Source: Orobanche coerulescens
Lineage: Eukaryota; Streptophyta; Magnoliopsida; Lamiales; Orobanchaceae
DNA length: 64,000 bases
Assembly (NCBI GenBank): GCA_033398695.1
Contig: CM065804.1
Location: 119,717,501 to 119,781,500, forward strand
Direction: 5' to 3'
Position numbers and translations under genes: made by a program
In this document: positions 1 to 12,199 of the stretch, piece by piece
Layout: each line of letters opens with the position of its first letter
Numbering within the stretch: the first letter of the stretch is position 1
Notes under the pieces: generated by a model
What the model saw: the letters and a program-made list of their open reading frames with translations, nothing else
What the model was told of the DNA's origin: nothing
The model's database searches: none

Positions 1-220
1 ATCTATTAGATGGGTTGGTGTTGGACACCACTTTATGAAAATTAATAGACTAGAAACCTGTTCGGTTGCCCTCTATTAAGATTTATAAAGAACTCGATCA
101 CCACTATGAAGTAGAGCGACGATACTTCCGGTTTTCACATGGGAGTGTGTTATTCCGATAAAATAGTGGGAGCTGGGTAACAAGAATAGAAAAGACCTTA
201 ATTCTATACTCAGAATATAA
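1..220 (+). other. Leader of the copia element upstream of gag
   Basis: This is AT-rich sequence with no reading frame of its own. It precedes the gag frame and has no primer-binding site, so it lies inside the leader rather than at the LTR edge. Confidence 0.5.
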
Positions 221-3200
221 TTGAATGAGTCACTAATTAATCTGTTATACTTAATGCAGACAAATCTCAATATGACAATGAATTCACTCGCAATTCTACT
301 CGAAAAGAACACCTTAATGGGACCTAACTTTGTAGATTGGCTCCGCAATCTGATGATTGTCCTCGGTATAGAGGCACTGGGAAACGTCTTGGAGATGCAC
401 ATTCCGGCACCTTCTGTGCGGACCCGAGCCAATCAGGAAGAGATTGAAAACCACGAAAAGTGGGTTAAGGATGACGTGAAAGTCCGTGCTTATATGATGG
501 CTTCCATGTCTAATGAGCTTGAGAGAGCTCATGAGAAAATGACTTCTGCTAGGCAGATTCTATCTCACTTAACCGAACTTTATGGTGAGCACAGCAGAAC
601 TGCTAGATACGAGATATCCAAGCAACTGTTCAGTGGTAGGATGAAGGAAGGTGAGAAGGTTGGGGAACACATCCTCAAAATGATATCCATGATCGAGAGA
701 TTGGAAGCTCTTGATTTTAAAATGGATACTTCTCTCCAAACCGACCTTATCCTACAGTCTCTCCCTAATTCCTTCTCACAGTTTGTTATGAACTTCAACT
801 GCAATGAGATTGCATGTAATTTAGTTGGGCTAATGAACAAACTTGTGACCGCTCAGTCTCAGATGAAGACTCCGCGGATGAAGGAGTCTGCTCTTGTGAT
901 TTCTTCTGGACCTCGGAGGTCTAAGAACAAGAAGAAAAAGATCAAGAAGCAAACTGGACCACAAGTTAAGGACCTTAAGGGTAAGGGCAAGGCCCTGATG
1001 GTTCCGAAGAACAAGAAGAAGAAGGATGCTTGTCTCAAGTGTGGTGACCTGGGCCACTGGGCTAGAGACTGTCCGATTCTTCATGGCACTTCAGGTACAG
1101 AACTTTTAGTTTTGGAAACAAATTGTTCTGCTACTGTATTTTCTACTTCCTGGATACTTGATTCTGGTGCTAGTTCTCATATTTGTACCGTGAATCAGGA
1201 TCTGGAACAAAGTAGGAAGCTTGGAGCTGGAGGAGTTATGATCACAGTCGGAAGCGGGCATAGTGTCGAGGCGACGGACATAGGATCACTTCTTTTGGGT
1301 TTAGAATCCGGTTTTGTTTTGACTTTAGAAGCTGTACTTGTTTTGCCCAATGGGCACAAAAACATTGTATCCATTCCGGTCATGGACCGAAAGGGCTTTT
1401 CATTTTTCATTGGTGATGGTTCTTGCAAAATTTATTTTAGAAATAAACTAGTGGGTACTGCTACATTGTTGAATGGATTGTATCATCTAAATCTCAGCAA
1501 CAAAGTAGTTGTGAATACTATGACTAGAAAACATGGTAGGGATGAAACCAATCGAGTTTTGAAATGGCATCTTAGACTTGGTCATATTGGTCAGACCAAA
1601 GTTTACAAGATGGAAAAAGATGGACTTATGGGTCCATTGGGATCAGATCCCTTTCCTACTTGTCAATCTTGCCTTAAAGGCAAAATGACTAAGTCCCCCT
1701 TCACAGGGACTTTTGTAAGAGCCGCTGATAAACTGGGATTAATCCATACCGACGTATGTGGTGCTTTGGAAGCAGTACGTGACAAATATCAATATTTCAT
1801 TACGTTTACAGATGATCATACTAGGTATGGTTATGTACACTTAATGAAACATAAATCCAAGGCCTTTGAGAAATTCCAGGAATTCAAGGCCCTAGTCGAG
1901 AAACAAACTGGTAATCATATCAAAGCACTTCGGTCAGACCTAGGTGGCGAGTATATGAGTACGGAGTTTGACGACTTCCTTAAGGAACATGGAATAGTTT
2001 CACAACTAACACCTCCAGGTACTCCTCAGTTAAATGGTGTATCAGAAAGAAGGAACCGGACCCTGTTGAACATGGTCCGTTCCATGCTGGGCTATACTGA
2101 CTTGCTGATTTACCTGTGGGGGTATACACTCCCGACTGCCGCTTATATCTTAAACAGATGTCCTTCAAAATACGTTCCTAAAACTCCACATGAGATGTGG
2201 GAGGGAAGGAAACCAAGTCTTAATTATATTAGGATTTGGGGATGTCCCGCCTATGTCAAGAAGACTAAGGTGGAAAAGTTGGAAGCTAGGTCTGCGAAGG
2301 GTTGTTTCATTGGATTCCCGTCTGGGACAATGGGATATCTATTCTACATGCCCGAAGATCGAAAGATCGTTGTTGCTTTACAAGCACACTTCCTGGAAGA
2401 TGAGTTCATTCAGGAAGGCGGAGCAGGTAGAAGTATTTCTTTAAAAGAATACAATGAAACTCCTTGGAAGACACCTGTGCAAGAAACTGGAACGGAACTT
2501 TCTGAAACACAAGTACAACCACCTCGTAGGTCTAGTAGGGTGTCTCATTTACCTGAGAGGTATGGGCTTGTGCACTTGGAGGAGCTGGGTCTCCATGAGC
2601 TTCCAAGTGATAGCCAAGAGACCGACCCGACGACCTATGACCAAGCGATGGTGGATATAGACTCCGCGAAATGGCGTGAAGCTATGGAAGCTGAGATAGA
2701 CTCGATGCATGTCAATCAGGTATGGACTCTAGTAGACCTCCCCAAGGGCATAGTGCCTATTGGGAACAAATGGATCTACAAGAGAAAGACTAATGGTGAT
2801 GGCAAGGTTGACGCCTATAAGGCCAGGCTTGTGGCAAAGGGTTATACCCAGAAGGAAGGGATCGATTACCACGATACCTTCTCGCCCGTAGCCATGATCA
2901 AGTCTATTCGCATGATACTTGCTATAGCTGCCTACCACAATTATAAGATATGGCAAATGGACGTAAAGACGGCTTTCCTTAATGGATTCCTCGAGGAGGA
3001 AATCTATATGGAGCAGCCTAAAGGCTTTGTGTCCGAAGTCGATATTCAGAAAGTGTGCAAGCTTCAGCATTCCATTTATGGACTGAAGCAAGCATCGCGT
3101 AGTTGGAACCTTCGTTTTGACGAGGCAATCAAAGAGTTTGATTTCGTGCAAAATGAGGAGGAACCTTGTGTATACAAGAGGGTTAGTGGGAGCAAGATCG

Positions 3201-4193
3201 CATTCTTAGTACTATATGTAGATGACATTCTACGAATAGGAAATGATGTGGGAATGCTCAGTTCTGTGAAAGCTTGGCTTTCGAGTAATTTCTCCATGAA
3301 AGACTTGGGAGAAGCTACCTATATTCTTGGAATTCGACTCTACCGGGATAGAGCGAAGAGAACAATAGGCCTTTCCCAGGCCCTCTATATAGATAAAATC
3401 TTAAAGCGATTTAAGATGGATGATTCTAAAAGAGGGTTCCTACCGATGCGACATGGAATAAAACTCATCTTGAAGATGTGTCCTCAAAGTGAGGAACAAC
3501 GCAAGGAAATGAGTAATATACCATATGCTTCAGCCGTGGGTAGCCTTATGTATGCTATGTTGTGTACAAGACCTGACATCGCGCATGCTGTAAGCGTGAT
3601 GAGTAAGTTTCAGGCAAACCCAAGTAGGGAACATTGGACTGCCGTAAAGAATGTCTCAAGTACTTAAGAAGGACTAGAGATATGGTTCTGATGTATGGCG
3701 GTGGAGAATTGGATCTGGTGGGATTCACTGATTCGGACTTCCAAGGACTGAAGGACGACTCGATGTCCACTTCTGGCTCCATATTTACTCTTAATGGCGG
3801 AGCAGTATCTTGGCGTAGTGCCAAGCAAAGCGCGATCGCGATTCCACTGTCAGCCGAGTATCAAGCGGCCTCGGAGGCTTCCAAGGAAGGGTTACGGATT
3901 AAGAAGTTTCGGGAGAACTTCAAGTGATACCATGTCCGAGTCACTGTCTACAGATCTGCGACAACGACGGAGCTGTAGCGCAGTCTAAGGAGTCGAGGTT
4001 TCACAACACCACCAAACATATTGAGAGGAAGTATTATCTCGTAAGAGAGTTTGTTCGCAAGGGATACATTGTGCTGCACAGAGTAGACTCGGTCGACAAA
4101 GTCGCCGATCCACTGACCAAGCCACTTTCTCAGACTAGCTTGGAGCGTCATCTAGAGAACATGGGTATTAGATACCATACTGTGTGGCATTGA
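221..4193 (+). pseudogene. copia gag-pol polyprotein, two frameshifts in RNase H
   Basis: This is a retroelement polyprotein of about 1,320 codons. The open frame begins at 221, but the better gag start is the Met at 272 (MTMNSLAILLEKN), as copia gag proteins normally begin near such a segment. Visible in order: UBN2-type gag; zinc knuckle CLKCGDLGHWARDC (about residue 270); aspartic protease WILDSGASSHIC (about 311); integrase zinc-binding His/Cys part with CQSC (about 480); catalytic core with HTDVCG and RSDLGGEY; RT with DVKTAFLNG and YVDD (about 1,000), followed by an unusual Arg (DDILRIGND); RNase H TDSDFQG. The frame shifts near 3650 and again near 3920, so the last 180 codons are in two other frames ending at VWH, 4193. 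All catalytic motifs before the shifts look intact, so decay is recent or mild. Confidence 0.93.
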
Positions 4194-4194
4194 G

Positions 4195-4208
4195 TGCAAG
4201 TGGGAGAT
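4195..4208 (+). promoter_or_regulatory. Polypurine tract of the copia element
   Basis: The purine-rich AAGTGGGAGAT abuts the LTR start TGTTAGG. This is the usual site for plus-strand priming in plant copia elements. It lies directly after the pol stop codon. Confidence 0.8.
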
Positions 4209-6209
4209 TGTTAGGAGTATGCCCTCGAATGCCACTCAGAGGATGTTGAGTGAGGGCATTGCACTTGTAATTATGTAAATCAATTATATAAGGCAATGAA
4301 TGTTTCTTTATTTACTGGTAGTTATTGGCATTCCTAACTCGTAAATATACATGTAGAAACTAGTCCGTGTGTTTGAGAGCAAAAACGTTCCGCTCCTTAT
4401 TGGATAAGGGGGTTGGCACTGGAAAGGTTTATAGCTCAAATACTTAATCGTTCGCAAGTCGATGAAACTTGACTGGGCGTTAAGTTTATATGAAGACTTG
4501 TATGACGTGTTCTTTGATAAGGAGAGTGCCTGTCGAACACTAATGGTTAGTGGGATCACACGTTATAGGTATGCTAATTAGATTAGTATACTCGAACCGA
4601 CTCACCCTCGATTCGTCACATGGATTTCACTCCGGGACAGTCAATGATGAAATCGAAAGGTTGTGATAGGTATTCGTGAACCTTCGACTTGAGGATTTAG
4701 TAGGTATGTGCTTGTGACATCAAGATTTTCATTAGAGTAGTTCGACCCTATAAACCGGAAGGCGGGGGTCAACCTCGACGTGCATCTTGATGGGCAAGTA
4801 GCAGGTCCTACTGAATACCAAGATAGAATTCTTTCTCCTGTTAGTGAACGGGTTATATGTCCTATGCGGTTATTGGCAGATGAGATCATAAGTCTTTGGC
4901 CAAAGCATTGGAGCTAGCTGTATTAGACACACGAGAGCTCGATGATCTTGATTTGCATTAACGCATGCATAGCGTCAAGTACAGATAGGGTTTGACTGAC
5001 CGTGACCCCATAACTTGATCGGGACATTTGGAAGAATGGTTTATACGTATACTGGTATTCACGACAGAATGGTTCTTGAATGATCCCAATCATTCGTTCT
5101 CAGTCGGGGTACAGTGTAGGCCACCAGGCTGGCTAGGTGGTGCTACTACTCTTTGGTTCCTCCCATTGCTGACTAAGACAGACCTACCGAGTCGCGCAAT
5201 AGGATTGACGACGGAATGAATAAAGCTAATTCTCTCATTATGAATATTAGATATTGGATATCTAATTTTGGAACATTGGATGTTTAAATCGATTTATTGG
5301 ATAAATTGATTTACGGCCAAATGAATTAAATATATTACTCGGTGATTAATTTAATTCATGAATATAATTATTTCTTGGATAAATTAATTATGTTATTATG
5401 TATTTGATATGATTAATTAATTGGATTAATTAATCAATATAAATACATCGGAATGGAATCGGAGTTTATCTGTTTGGACTCACGGGAGTCCGAAACGGAC
5501 CGAACTCGCCCGGATCCTTCTAGATGGCCGCCCCACTTTCCTTCCCTTTTCCTTGGTCATAGTCTCCACATGTTGGTGGAAGACTTATGTTTTGTCAAGG
5601 GGACAAAATATCACCTTAGGTGATTTTGTCAAAAGGTGATTGATATGAGGGGATTTGATGGATAATATATAGAGAAGACCACATCTCCTTGCTAGAGAGA
5701 GAACTCACGTTTTTTGTAAGTAGAAGGAGAGAGGAAAAGTTTTTTCCAAGGCTTCATACTATTCTTCATCATCTTCACAACATTCATAAGTTTTTCTTGG
5801 AGAAAAATATTTGTGAGATAGAGAGATACTAGATTAAACACTTAGAGTGTTGTAATCTTAAGTTGCATAGCTTCTATAACCTTAGTATCCTTGGAGGATA
5901 ACGAGGTTTAGTCATTCCGGTCATTTTTCCGTCGCGTGGCAACTAGAGACGCAGTGCTTTCGGCGTTGGATCGTTCAAGAGCTTGGAGCGGATTGGACTC
6001 GTAGAGATCAAACTAAAGCTTGGGGAATAGCTCAATAGAAGGTTACCATTTTATCAACGGACTTCGAGGGTTAGTTTCTTACGACTCTTGTTTTTCGTTT
6101 ATATATTCGTATATACGTAGCTCGATCGATCCTCGTAGGGATTCGGATCCAATTAATTTTCGTTTTACCGCTTCCGCTGGGCCTTCGTTTTAGGCACCGA
6201 ATCCCAACA
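4209..6209 (+). repeat. 3' LTR of the Angela-like copia element (2001 bp)
   Basis: The LTR begins TGTTAGGAGTATGCCC and ends CACCGAATCCCAACA, giving TG...CA ends. There are no long reading frames. A TATA-like segment lies at 5661-5672. The stretch 5220-5450 is very AT-rich with short inverted repeats of the TTAATTAATT kind. The partner LTR is outside the window, so length and ends rest on sequence signals only. Confidence 0.85.
5661..5672 (+). promoter_or_regulatory. Putative TATA box in copia LTR
   Basis: ATAATATATAGAG precedes a gene-free U5-like stretch, about 540 bp before the LTR end. It is the best TATA candidate in this LTR, but no transcription start can be shown. Confidence 0.45.
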
Positions 6210-6222
6210 TAGGGAAGGGGAA

Positions 6223-7791
6223 ATGGCCATGTTTCAAAAACAACAGGGCCAAGGGACTTCTGATAGACAACAGTCCCCGCCTCCGTCGCAACAAGCAGGT
6301 CAAGAACAGCAACAGGAGGAATTAGTACCTCCTTTCATCATTGAAGAGCAAGCTGCTCCCGTACAGGAAGCCCAACCTATACAACAACAAACTGAAGATG
6401 CCGCCCATGCCATCTGCCAAGAGGAATCAGTCCCTTTTCTGCAATAGGCGGAAGCTGAGAGTAGGCAGGAGGATTCAGTCCCTCCTATAGTTCCGACTAC
6501 AGAAATCAACTAGGCAGGAGGAATCAGTCCCTTCTGTCTCCCAGACTGAACATGCAGCACATCTTTCCGAAGCTCCTGCTTCTGATGCCCCTGCATCTCC
6601 CATCTCTATCAGTTCCAAATCCAATTCTGATGATGGTTTTCTGCCTGAAGACAAACCACGGAGACCCCGTCATCATGTGGTTCATCATCAACTAGGAGAA
6701 CCTGAAGATTCGAAGATTGCGCGCCCTAGCTCCCCACACACCGAAGCCCGTATCGAGCAACTACAAGCCATCGGTCGACAAACAATATTTCTGTAGGACG
6801 TCATCATGGCACTGCATGATGTTGGTAAAGAACTCGACTGGATGTGCGAGACTGCACGGGATGAGCTCCCTAAGCTGAAATCTGTGATTAATGATGTGGA
6901 AGACGCGTTCCGCCTGATGCCAACAACATTGTGGCAAGCACTGAACCAACTCAAACAACATCAGGAGTGGGTCCTGAGGCAAGAACAAGAGAAGCTCTGT
7001 GTTGTCGAGGCTAAGACGGTCACCTCCCTTGAGTATACTAGATCCAATCTAACAACCACTATCACAAGATCGATGATTTGTCTTTAGTGGTTGGTAGGCT
7101 AGTTAACAGCATCAACGATCTCAAGACCCAACAGGCCGAATCTATGAAGCTCCTTTGGGAAATTCATGGCAAGGTGTCAGATCTTGATGATGCCAAAAAG
7201 GGCGAAGAGTCCAGAGAGGCTGCCCAGAAATGGAGGATGGGGAAAGAGAGAGTGAGATAGAGGTTGTGCTGGAAGAAAGTGTTGCAACTGCTATTGGACG
7301 ACTGGGGACCCGGGCTTGGCCAAGCTGCAAGAGGAAACAGGGTGACTAGTTCTCGACCCGAGTTCCAGGATCCCAACATCCCATGGAAGAGTAATTTATG
7401 TAAGCCTTCTAAGATTTTACTACCAACTGACCGACTGCCTTCAGCGGATGATCTGAAGAATTGGAAGAAAAATGAACTGATGAGATACTTTTGCACTCTC
7501 ATCAAGGATTCTGCCACATTCAACAGGCTTAAGACTCTGGAGGATGCTGCCAATGAATTCTCAAGGCTATTGGCAGAAGGAAAGCTTCCCCTACAGCTGA
7601 TGCTGAAATCCAAGCAACATAAGGGTGAACGGGTTACCCATCCAGAAGACTGGATCCTTGCCTATGACCAATCCCCTGAATTACGAAGTATCTATAGGGA
7701 TCGAGGCAATGACTCCTTAATCAACATGTGGAGAGGAACTATAAATGATCCTGATCGGAGTCCTTGGAAGCACTCTAACTATAGGAGCTAG
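6223..7791 (+). pseudogene. env-like coiled-coil ORF of SIRE-like element, broken
   Basis: The position between pol and the SIRE polypurine tract matches the env-like third frame of SIRE elements; its function is unproven even in intact copies. The N-terminal part is Gln/Pro/Glu-rich (SQQAGQEQQQEE) and contains a peptide repeated three times, QEESVP / QEDSVP / QEESVP, at about 6418, 6469 and 6514. A Ser/Pro/His-rich linker follows, then a long heptad-like helical region (6806-7255: VGKELDWMCE, LKTQQAESMKLLWEIHGK). The C-terminal part (7380-7791) is more conserved-looking, with TDRLPSADDLKNWKK and ending WKHSNYRS. There are in-frame stops at 6446, 6510, 6794 and 7258 and at least two frame changes (near 6510 and 7080). 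No clear signal peptide or membrane segment is visible. Confidence 0.6.
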
Positions 7792-8246
7792 CCTCTATTA
7801 GTTTTACGAGGTATTTCTCTCTACTGTGCTTACCAATGCAGTATGTATCTTTGTATTTTTATCTTTCAAGACTTGTAATTCACCCAATCATCAATAAAAA
7901 TTTGATTTCTTGAAATATTACAGCTCGTAATCTACTATTACTATTTTTACTGTTTGATTATGAAGTTATGTCATATTCAAGTACAAACATGTTAATTCTC
8001 GATCTAAGAACTTGTCTGCAAACAGTTCATAGATTAAGTTATATACAATCTAGATTTCACTCTGTAAGATTGTTCCTACGCGCCAATCATAAGTTCAGTT
8101 GTAATACACTTAGTCATGTAGGATTTTCATTTTAGAACTTGCATGCGAGCAGTTCAAATTTCTAGACTAAGTAATGAAGATCAGATATTTCGAACAAAAG
8201 ACTTGAAGACAACCGCTCTGTATCTAGAGGAAGTTTTGGCATTATT
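7792..8246 (+). other. 3' untranslated stretch of SIRE-like element
   Basis: No coding potential is visible. Two related segments are present, AACTTGTCTGCAAACAGTTC near 8009 and AACTTGCATGCGAGCAGTTC near 8136, about 127 bp apart, which suggests an old internal duplication. Confidence 0.5.
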
Positions 8247-8260
8247 AAAATGGGGAAAAT
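8233..8260 (+). promoter_or_regulatory. SIRE-type polypurine tract
   Basis: TTTTGGCATTATTAAAATGG followed by GGAAAAT matches the pattern seen at SIRE/Maximus 3' ends (TTTTGGCATCATCAAAAAGG-like). It abuts the presumed LTR start. Confidence 0.75.
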
Positions 8261-9515
8261 TATTAGGATAAATATTCCTATTTTAATAATCGCCAACGTA
8301 CAGCAAAGAAGTCTTAAGAAGTCAGAATGTCGCTAAGTATGGAAGATGTTAGGAAACTCCGTACAGCCCATCCATACAGCAAGAGATCTTCTACAGAGTC
8401 CAATCCTACAAAGATTACATCATACATCAGAAGTTATAGTATGTTGGATACAACAGTCAGACTGTAGGTGTTTTACTTAGGAATAGTAAAACACATCCAA
8501 TAGGACTAAAGGAAAATCTTTAAACCATTGTGAGATAAATATTGTTTATTCATAAACTATCCACGTTTAAAAGCAGCATTTGTTGCTGATAGGAAAGCAT
8601 TTAATGCAACTGGAAAGAGACAGGTCTGAACGCTCTGAAGAGCATTTGATGCAAAGTCCAAAACAATCTATGAAGCATTAAATGTGAGCTTCCTTTAATT
8701 CAAACATTCAGCATCCACCAATCAGAGATGTCAACATCTCACTAACCAGCCAACGGCTACATTTATAACGGATCTATTTCCAAGGTTATAAATAGCCCAA
8801 GCAAGAGGACATTGCTCACTTACATTATTCATTCTCGCGCATACATATGAAAGATTACTCTGACATCTAGCTATTAAAGAGCAGTATATTTTGTGAGCAT
8901 ACAACAGTATCAAGCGAAGAAATATACTAAGTCCTCTATGCAAACAGCACAACATACAGCGAATGCCTGTAAACGATATTTGGAATCGTCCTACCTTTTA
9001 TCGTTGAGATCAACCTTAGCCCTGTGTGGAATAAGTTCCTTGCATATTCCTAACTGTGTGGGAAGAATAGTATTGAAGAAGAAACTTCGATCTGTGTGAG
9101 AAGAAGCAAGTCAAAAGAGCTAAAGCCAATCTGTGTGAACGGCCCAAAGTTGCAGTCACTGTATCAATCTGTGTGAATGATACAGAGAAGGTTTAGTTAA
9201 ATTCAAGTAATTGTATATGCAGTCATTTTAATAAACTCTTTACTCCTATGTGGAGGATCAGTAGACATAGAGGGGTTTACCTCAAACCACTTAAATCTAT
9301 GTTATTTACCTTCCGTCCTTACTGTTTTCATTTAACTGTGATTTATTATTATACATTGTCAAAACCATGTACGCATCAAGCAAACAGGAGAAACCCAGTT
9401 GCTTTATTTACAGCAACTCACTATCATTCTTCCGCTACACAATTAACTTCGAAAATCGTGCAGCTTATTGTATTTTTACCTTCTAAGGTGTTTACTGTAT
9501 ACTCTCTGACCAACA
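8261..9515 (+). repeat. 3' LTR of the + strand SIRE-like element
   Basis: The start TATTAGGATAAATA is read as a mutated TGTTAGG. The end is placed at ACCAACA. The length of about 1.26 kb fits SIRE LTRs. The first 30 bp form an imperfect inverted repeat (TTATTAGGAT / TCCTATTTTAATAA). A TATA box lies at 8787-8796. Downstream, the decamer ATCTGTGTGA recurs near 9089, 9131 and 9170. Small reading frames inside are not credible genes. Confidence 0.7.
8787..8796 (+). promoter_or_regulatory. Putative TATA box in SIRE-like LTR
   Basis: TTATAAATAG lies just after a CCAATCAGAG/CCAACGGC stretch (8715-8758) that could hold CAAT-type elements. This is a typical plant LTR promoter layout. Confidence 0.6.
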
Positions 9516-10900
9516 CTACCATATCTAGATGGACCAATTAAATACATATGGACAAGTTCAATAATGCGACTAGTGCAACTTTCAAAATTCTGTTTAAAAG
9601 ATTCTCTTTTGTGGTTCCCTTTAATGCATGATTTACACAAGTATTTTTGATCAAATTTTAATTTAGGTAAATCACAAACTAAATCATGTCATGATAATTT
9701 TGAAATGATCAGCAAAGATGTGTGCCCTAATTTTTTATGCGCTAAAAAAGACATTTCTCATTGAATGAATTTTCATCACAAAGATCAACAATGTAAAGAT
9801 TTCCATATCTAATTCCAATAAGTACAACTTTATTATTTTCAAAATCAGCGCAATGTACTTCTTAAAAAAGTTAAATCCGTCGTCGTAAAGTTGAGATAAA
9901 CTAAGAAAATTATTTTGTAAACCTTCAACACATAAAACACTATTAATGGAGGATGAATATTCCTCACCTACCTTGCTGATGCTCGTAATCTTTCCCTTTT
10001 TGTTGTCACCAACGGTTATGGATCATTGTTCTTGTTATTCAAGATTTTTGAACAACTCCTTGGTGCCACACATATGTCTAGATCAATCGCTATCTATGTA
10101 CCATTTTCTTTTCCTTGTAAGAGGTACCTACAAACATAATATCTTTCATTTGTTTTGGTACCCATGCCATTTTGGGTCCTCTAAAGTTAATGATTTTAGT
10201 GACATTCAGAGCTATTGTACCTTTTGGAATCCAAATTTGTTGACCTTGATCGTTCTTAATTTTGAACGAATCTCTTTATTATTTCCAGGTAAGGTCTTTT
10301 TCTCGATAGGAAATTTTCAAATTCTCGGTTTCTTTGTTTTTGATTTTGTTAATATTTTTAACGAATTCTTCTCTATCGAAAGGGTCACAACCAAAATTGT
10401 GTTTTAACAAAGGGGATTGCTGAATAGAGAGTAGCTTTTCCAATTCTTCATTTCCAAGAGTGAATTTATTCATTATATATTTTAGCTCCTTTTGAGTTTT
10501 AGACAACTCATTTTTCAAATTATTTTCTTTATCTAGGCAAGAAGCATGGTCTATTTCAATATTTTGCCTTTGTTTTGAAGTTTTAAATCTCGAGTTTTAG
10601 AGATTTATTTTTTCTTTTCAAAATCATGTTACGCTTTACCATCTCGCCATACTCGTTGTTCAAGGATCCAAAAACACTAAAAGGTTCATCTTCATGATTC
10701 AATTCTTGTGGGTCACAAATATCTAAAAGATCATCAGTGAAAGTAGAATTTATCTCGATAGCGTTTTCCAATTTGTAGGAGTCAAGATCCATAAAGGCGA
10801 GATTTGCTTCAACGGATCTATCAATTTCATCATCATCGTCACTCCAAGAAGAGATTAATACTTTTTCTTTTTTATATTTCTAGACTTGACGTTTGGAGGT
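9516..10900 (-). pseudogene. copia gag C-terminus, protease and integrase start, degenerate
   Basis: Read on the - strand from 10900 downward. A coiled-coil gag tail (ENAIEINSTFTDDLLDI, then MKNELSKTQKELKYIMNKF with LEKLLSIQ) is typical of SIRE gag. Next comes a linker with RGPKMAWVPKQ, then the protease region, where the expected D-S-G-C-S-R-H-M reads D-stop-S-R-H-M, then VGDNKKGKIT and LCVEGLQNNFLSLSQLYDDG. The integrase pre-domain has HKKLGH and CKSC (His-His-Cys-Cys) and the following TSRIIELVHM where the catalytic core begins. It stops near 9516 at the insertion of the + strand SIRE element. Many stops and frame changes make it a dead copy. Confidence 0.8.
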
Positions 10901-10905
10901 AGATC
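10901..10905. repeat. Target-site duplication AGATC of Tekay-1 (left copy)
   Basis: AGATC precedes TGTAACACTCC at 10906 and recurs at 20190-20194 after the terminal ATTACA. A five-base duplication is standard for Ty3/gypsy integration. Confidence 0.95.
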
Positions 10906-12199
10906 TGTAACACTCCCAAGTTATTCAGGGAATATTACAGCGTCGTGAGCCCCACCGTGGGACCCACAAGGCTAAACATATGCGGAACTATAAATTTTCG
11001 ACCGAGAAGGTCTACATACAATGGAATAAAGAACAAAACAAAGGGTATTCTAAACATATCCAATGTATCTCAAAGACATCACAACACAAATCAATACCTC
11101 GGCAAACACAGGCCGGAACATCAAGGAAAATGGAAAAACAATACTCGAGTATTCAATAACCATTCCAGTACAACAACACTGAATGGAGAAACACCAAAGC
11201 ATAACCAGAGGAAAGATACAGTATCACACTTGCCCACCATCTTCATGCCGACCCGATACCTGCCTGTCCACTCTCCTGGAACCTGAAATACATAAAAAGT
11301 ATTTCCCCCATAAAGGGGTTAACCGTCGAATAGCTAGTGCAAGTATATCAAGTATGAAATACAATACTCCTCGACGATAAAGTAAATGTAACCGTAAATT
11401 CATCAATTCAAGACTAGTATTCTGGAATACCTAAATCTCATAGCATCACAAAAATACATATATGAATACCGTGGAACCGCACTAGAGGCTACGGAACCCT
11501 CAGAGGACTCATCGGTCCATCCCAGAGTGGTTCATTCATATCATCTGTGGAATCTCACCAGAGGCTACGAAACCCTCATGGGACCCGTCGGCCCGCCCCA
11601 GAGTGGAAATAAATAATCATGCCATAAATATATCTTACTTTCAAAGTCGAGAACATACAATCATAAATATATACTTGCCTTTGAGACATCGAGAAATTGA
11701 ACGGAAAAGAGTATGAGTTCGGTTGGTCCAAGAACGCACTTCCGGCACCTAAACGATTTGTAAGGGATACGATAATTAACAATCGATATGTAAATAACAC
11801 GGAGATACCCGCTAACGATCCCCCCCGATTACAATATCAAGAACATAGGGTTGGGAACACCCAACCCTCAAGAATTTGTAACTCCAATCGACGAAGGGCA
11901 TGACATCATAGGGTCTACTTATATACAATTGAGATTAATAATAAACTCAAGATTTCCATGGCCAAAAAGGGGTTACACAACCGAATCGAACAAAACCCCC
12001 AAAAACTACCCACGGAAGGATTCGCAGAGATTTACCTCGATTCGAATGATGTGAAATGGGATCGCAGTAATTAAATCATGATACAAACTTTAGAGGATGA
12101 AGATTGATGATCTATCGCCGAATACTCACTTAGAAATGCCCCAAATTGCTGCACAAGATAGGAGAAAGGGAGAAATGAGTTAAGAAACCCGTCCTTCAG

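Larger units (their letters stand above)
1..6209 (+). mobile_element. Ty1/copia LTR retrotransposon, Angela/Tork-like, 5' end outside window
   Basis: The internal region (leader remnant 1-220, gag-pol 221-4193) is followed by a purine tract and a 3' LTR running from TGTTAGGAG to CCCAACA. The domain order gag, protease, integrase, RT, RNase H defines Ty1/copia. The long LTR (about 2.0 kb) and the gag/pol sequence suggest the Angela/Tork group; that lineage call is inferred. The 5' LTR and primer site are not in the window: no TGGTATCAGAGC is present in 1-220. The element is inserted in the SIRE-like element that continues at 6210. A target-site duplication cannot be tested because the left flank is missing. 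Confidence 0.9.
6210..9515 (+). mobile_element. SIRE-like Ty1/copia element, 3' part (+ strand)
   Basis: The fragment holds an env-like coiled-coil frame (6223-7791), a 3' untranslated stretch, the tract TTTTGGCATTATTAAAATGG, which is characteristic of SIRE/Maximus 3' ends, and an LTR to about 9515. The 5' part lies beyond the Angela-like insertion, outside the window. At its right edge the sequence passes into the - strand integrase of another SIRE-like element, so this copy was inserted into a relative. The 9515 edge (ACCAACA then CTACC) comes from where the - strand protein similarity resumes and is good to a few bases. Confidence 0.75.

Noticed and set aside
6210..7791. Possible host gene with Gln-rich and coiled-coil regions
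   Set aside because: Placement just before a SIRE-type polypurine tract and LTR, plus multiple stops, fits the env-like frame of a SIRE element better than a nuclear gene.
9946..10407. A 153-codon + strand frame rich in Phe and Leu
   Set aside because: It is the reverse strand of the copia gag-protease remnant, where the - strand has recognisable protease and gag sequence.
11697..11903. Small + strand frame recurring at 18824-19201
   Set aside because: It is again an LTR-internal antisense frame that differs in length between the two LTRs because of a frameshift, so it is not maintained.
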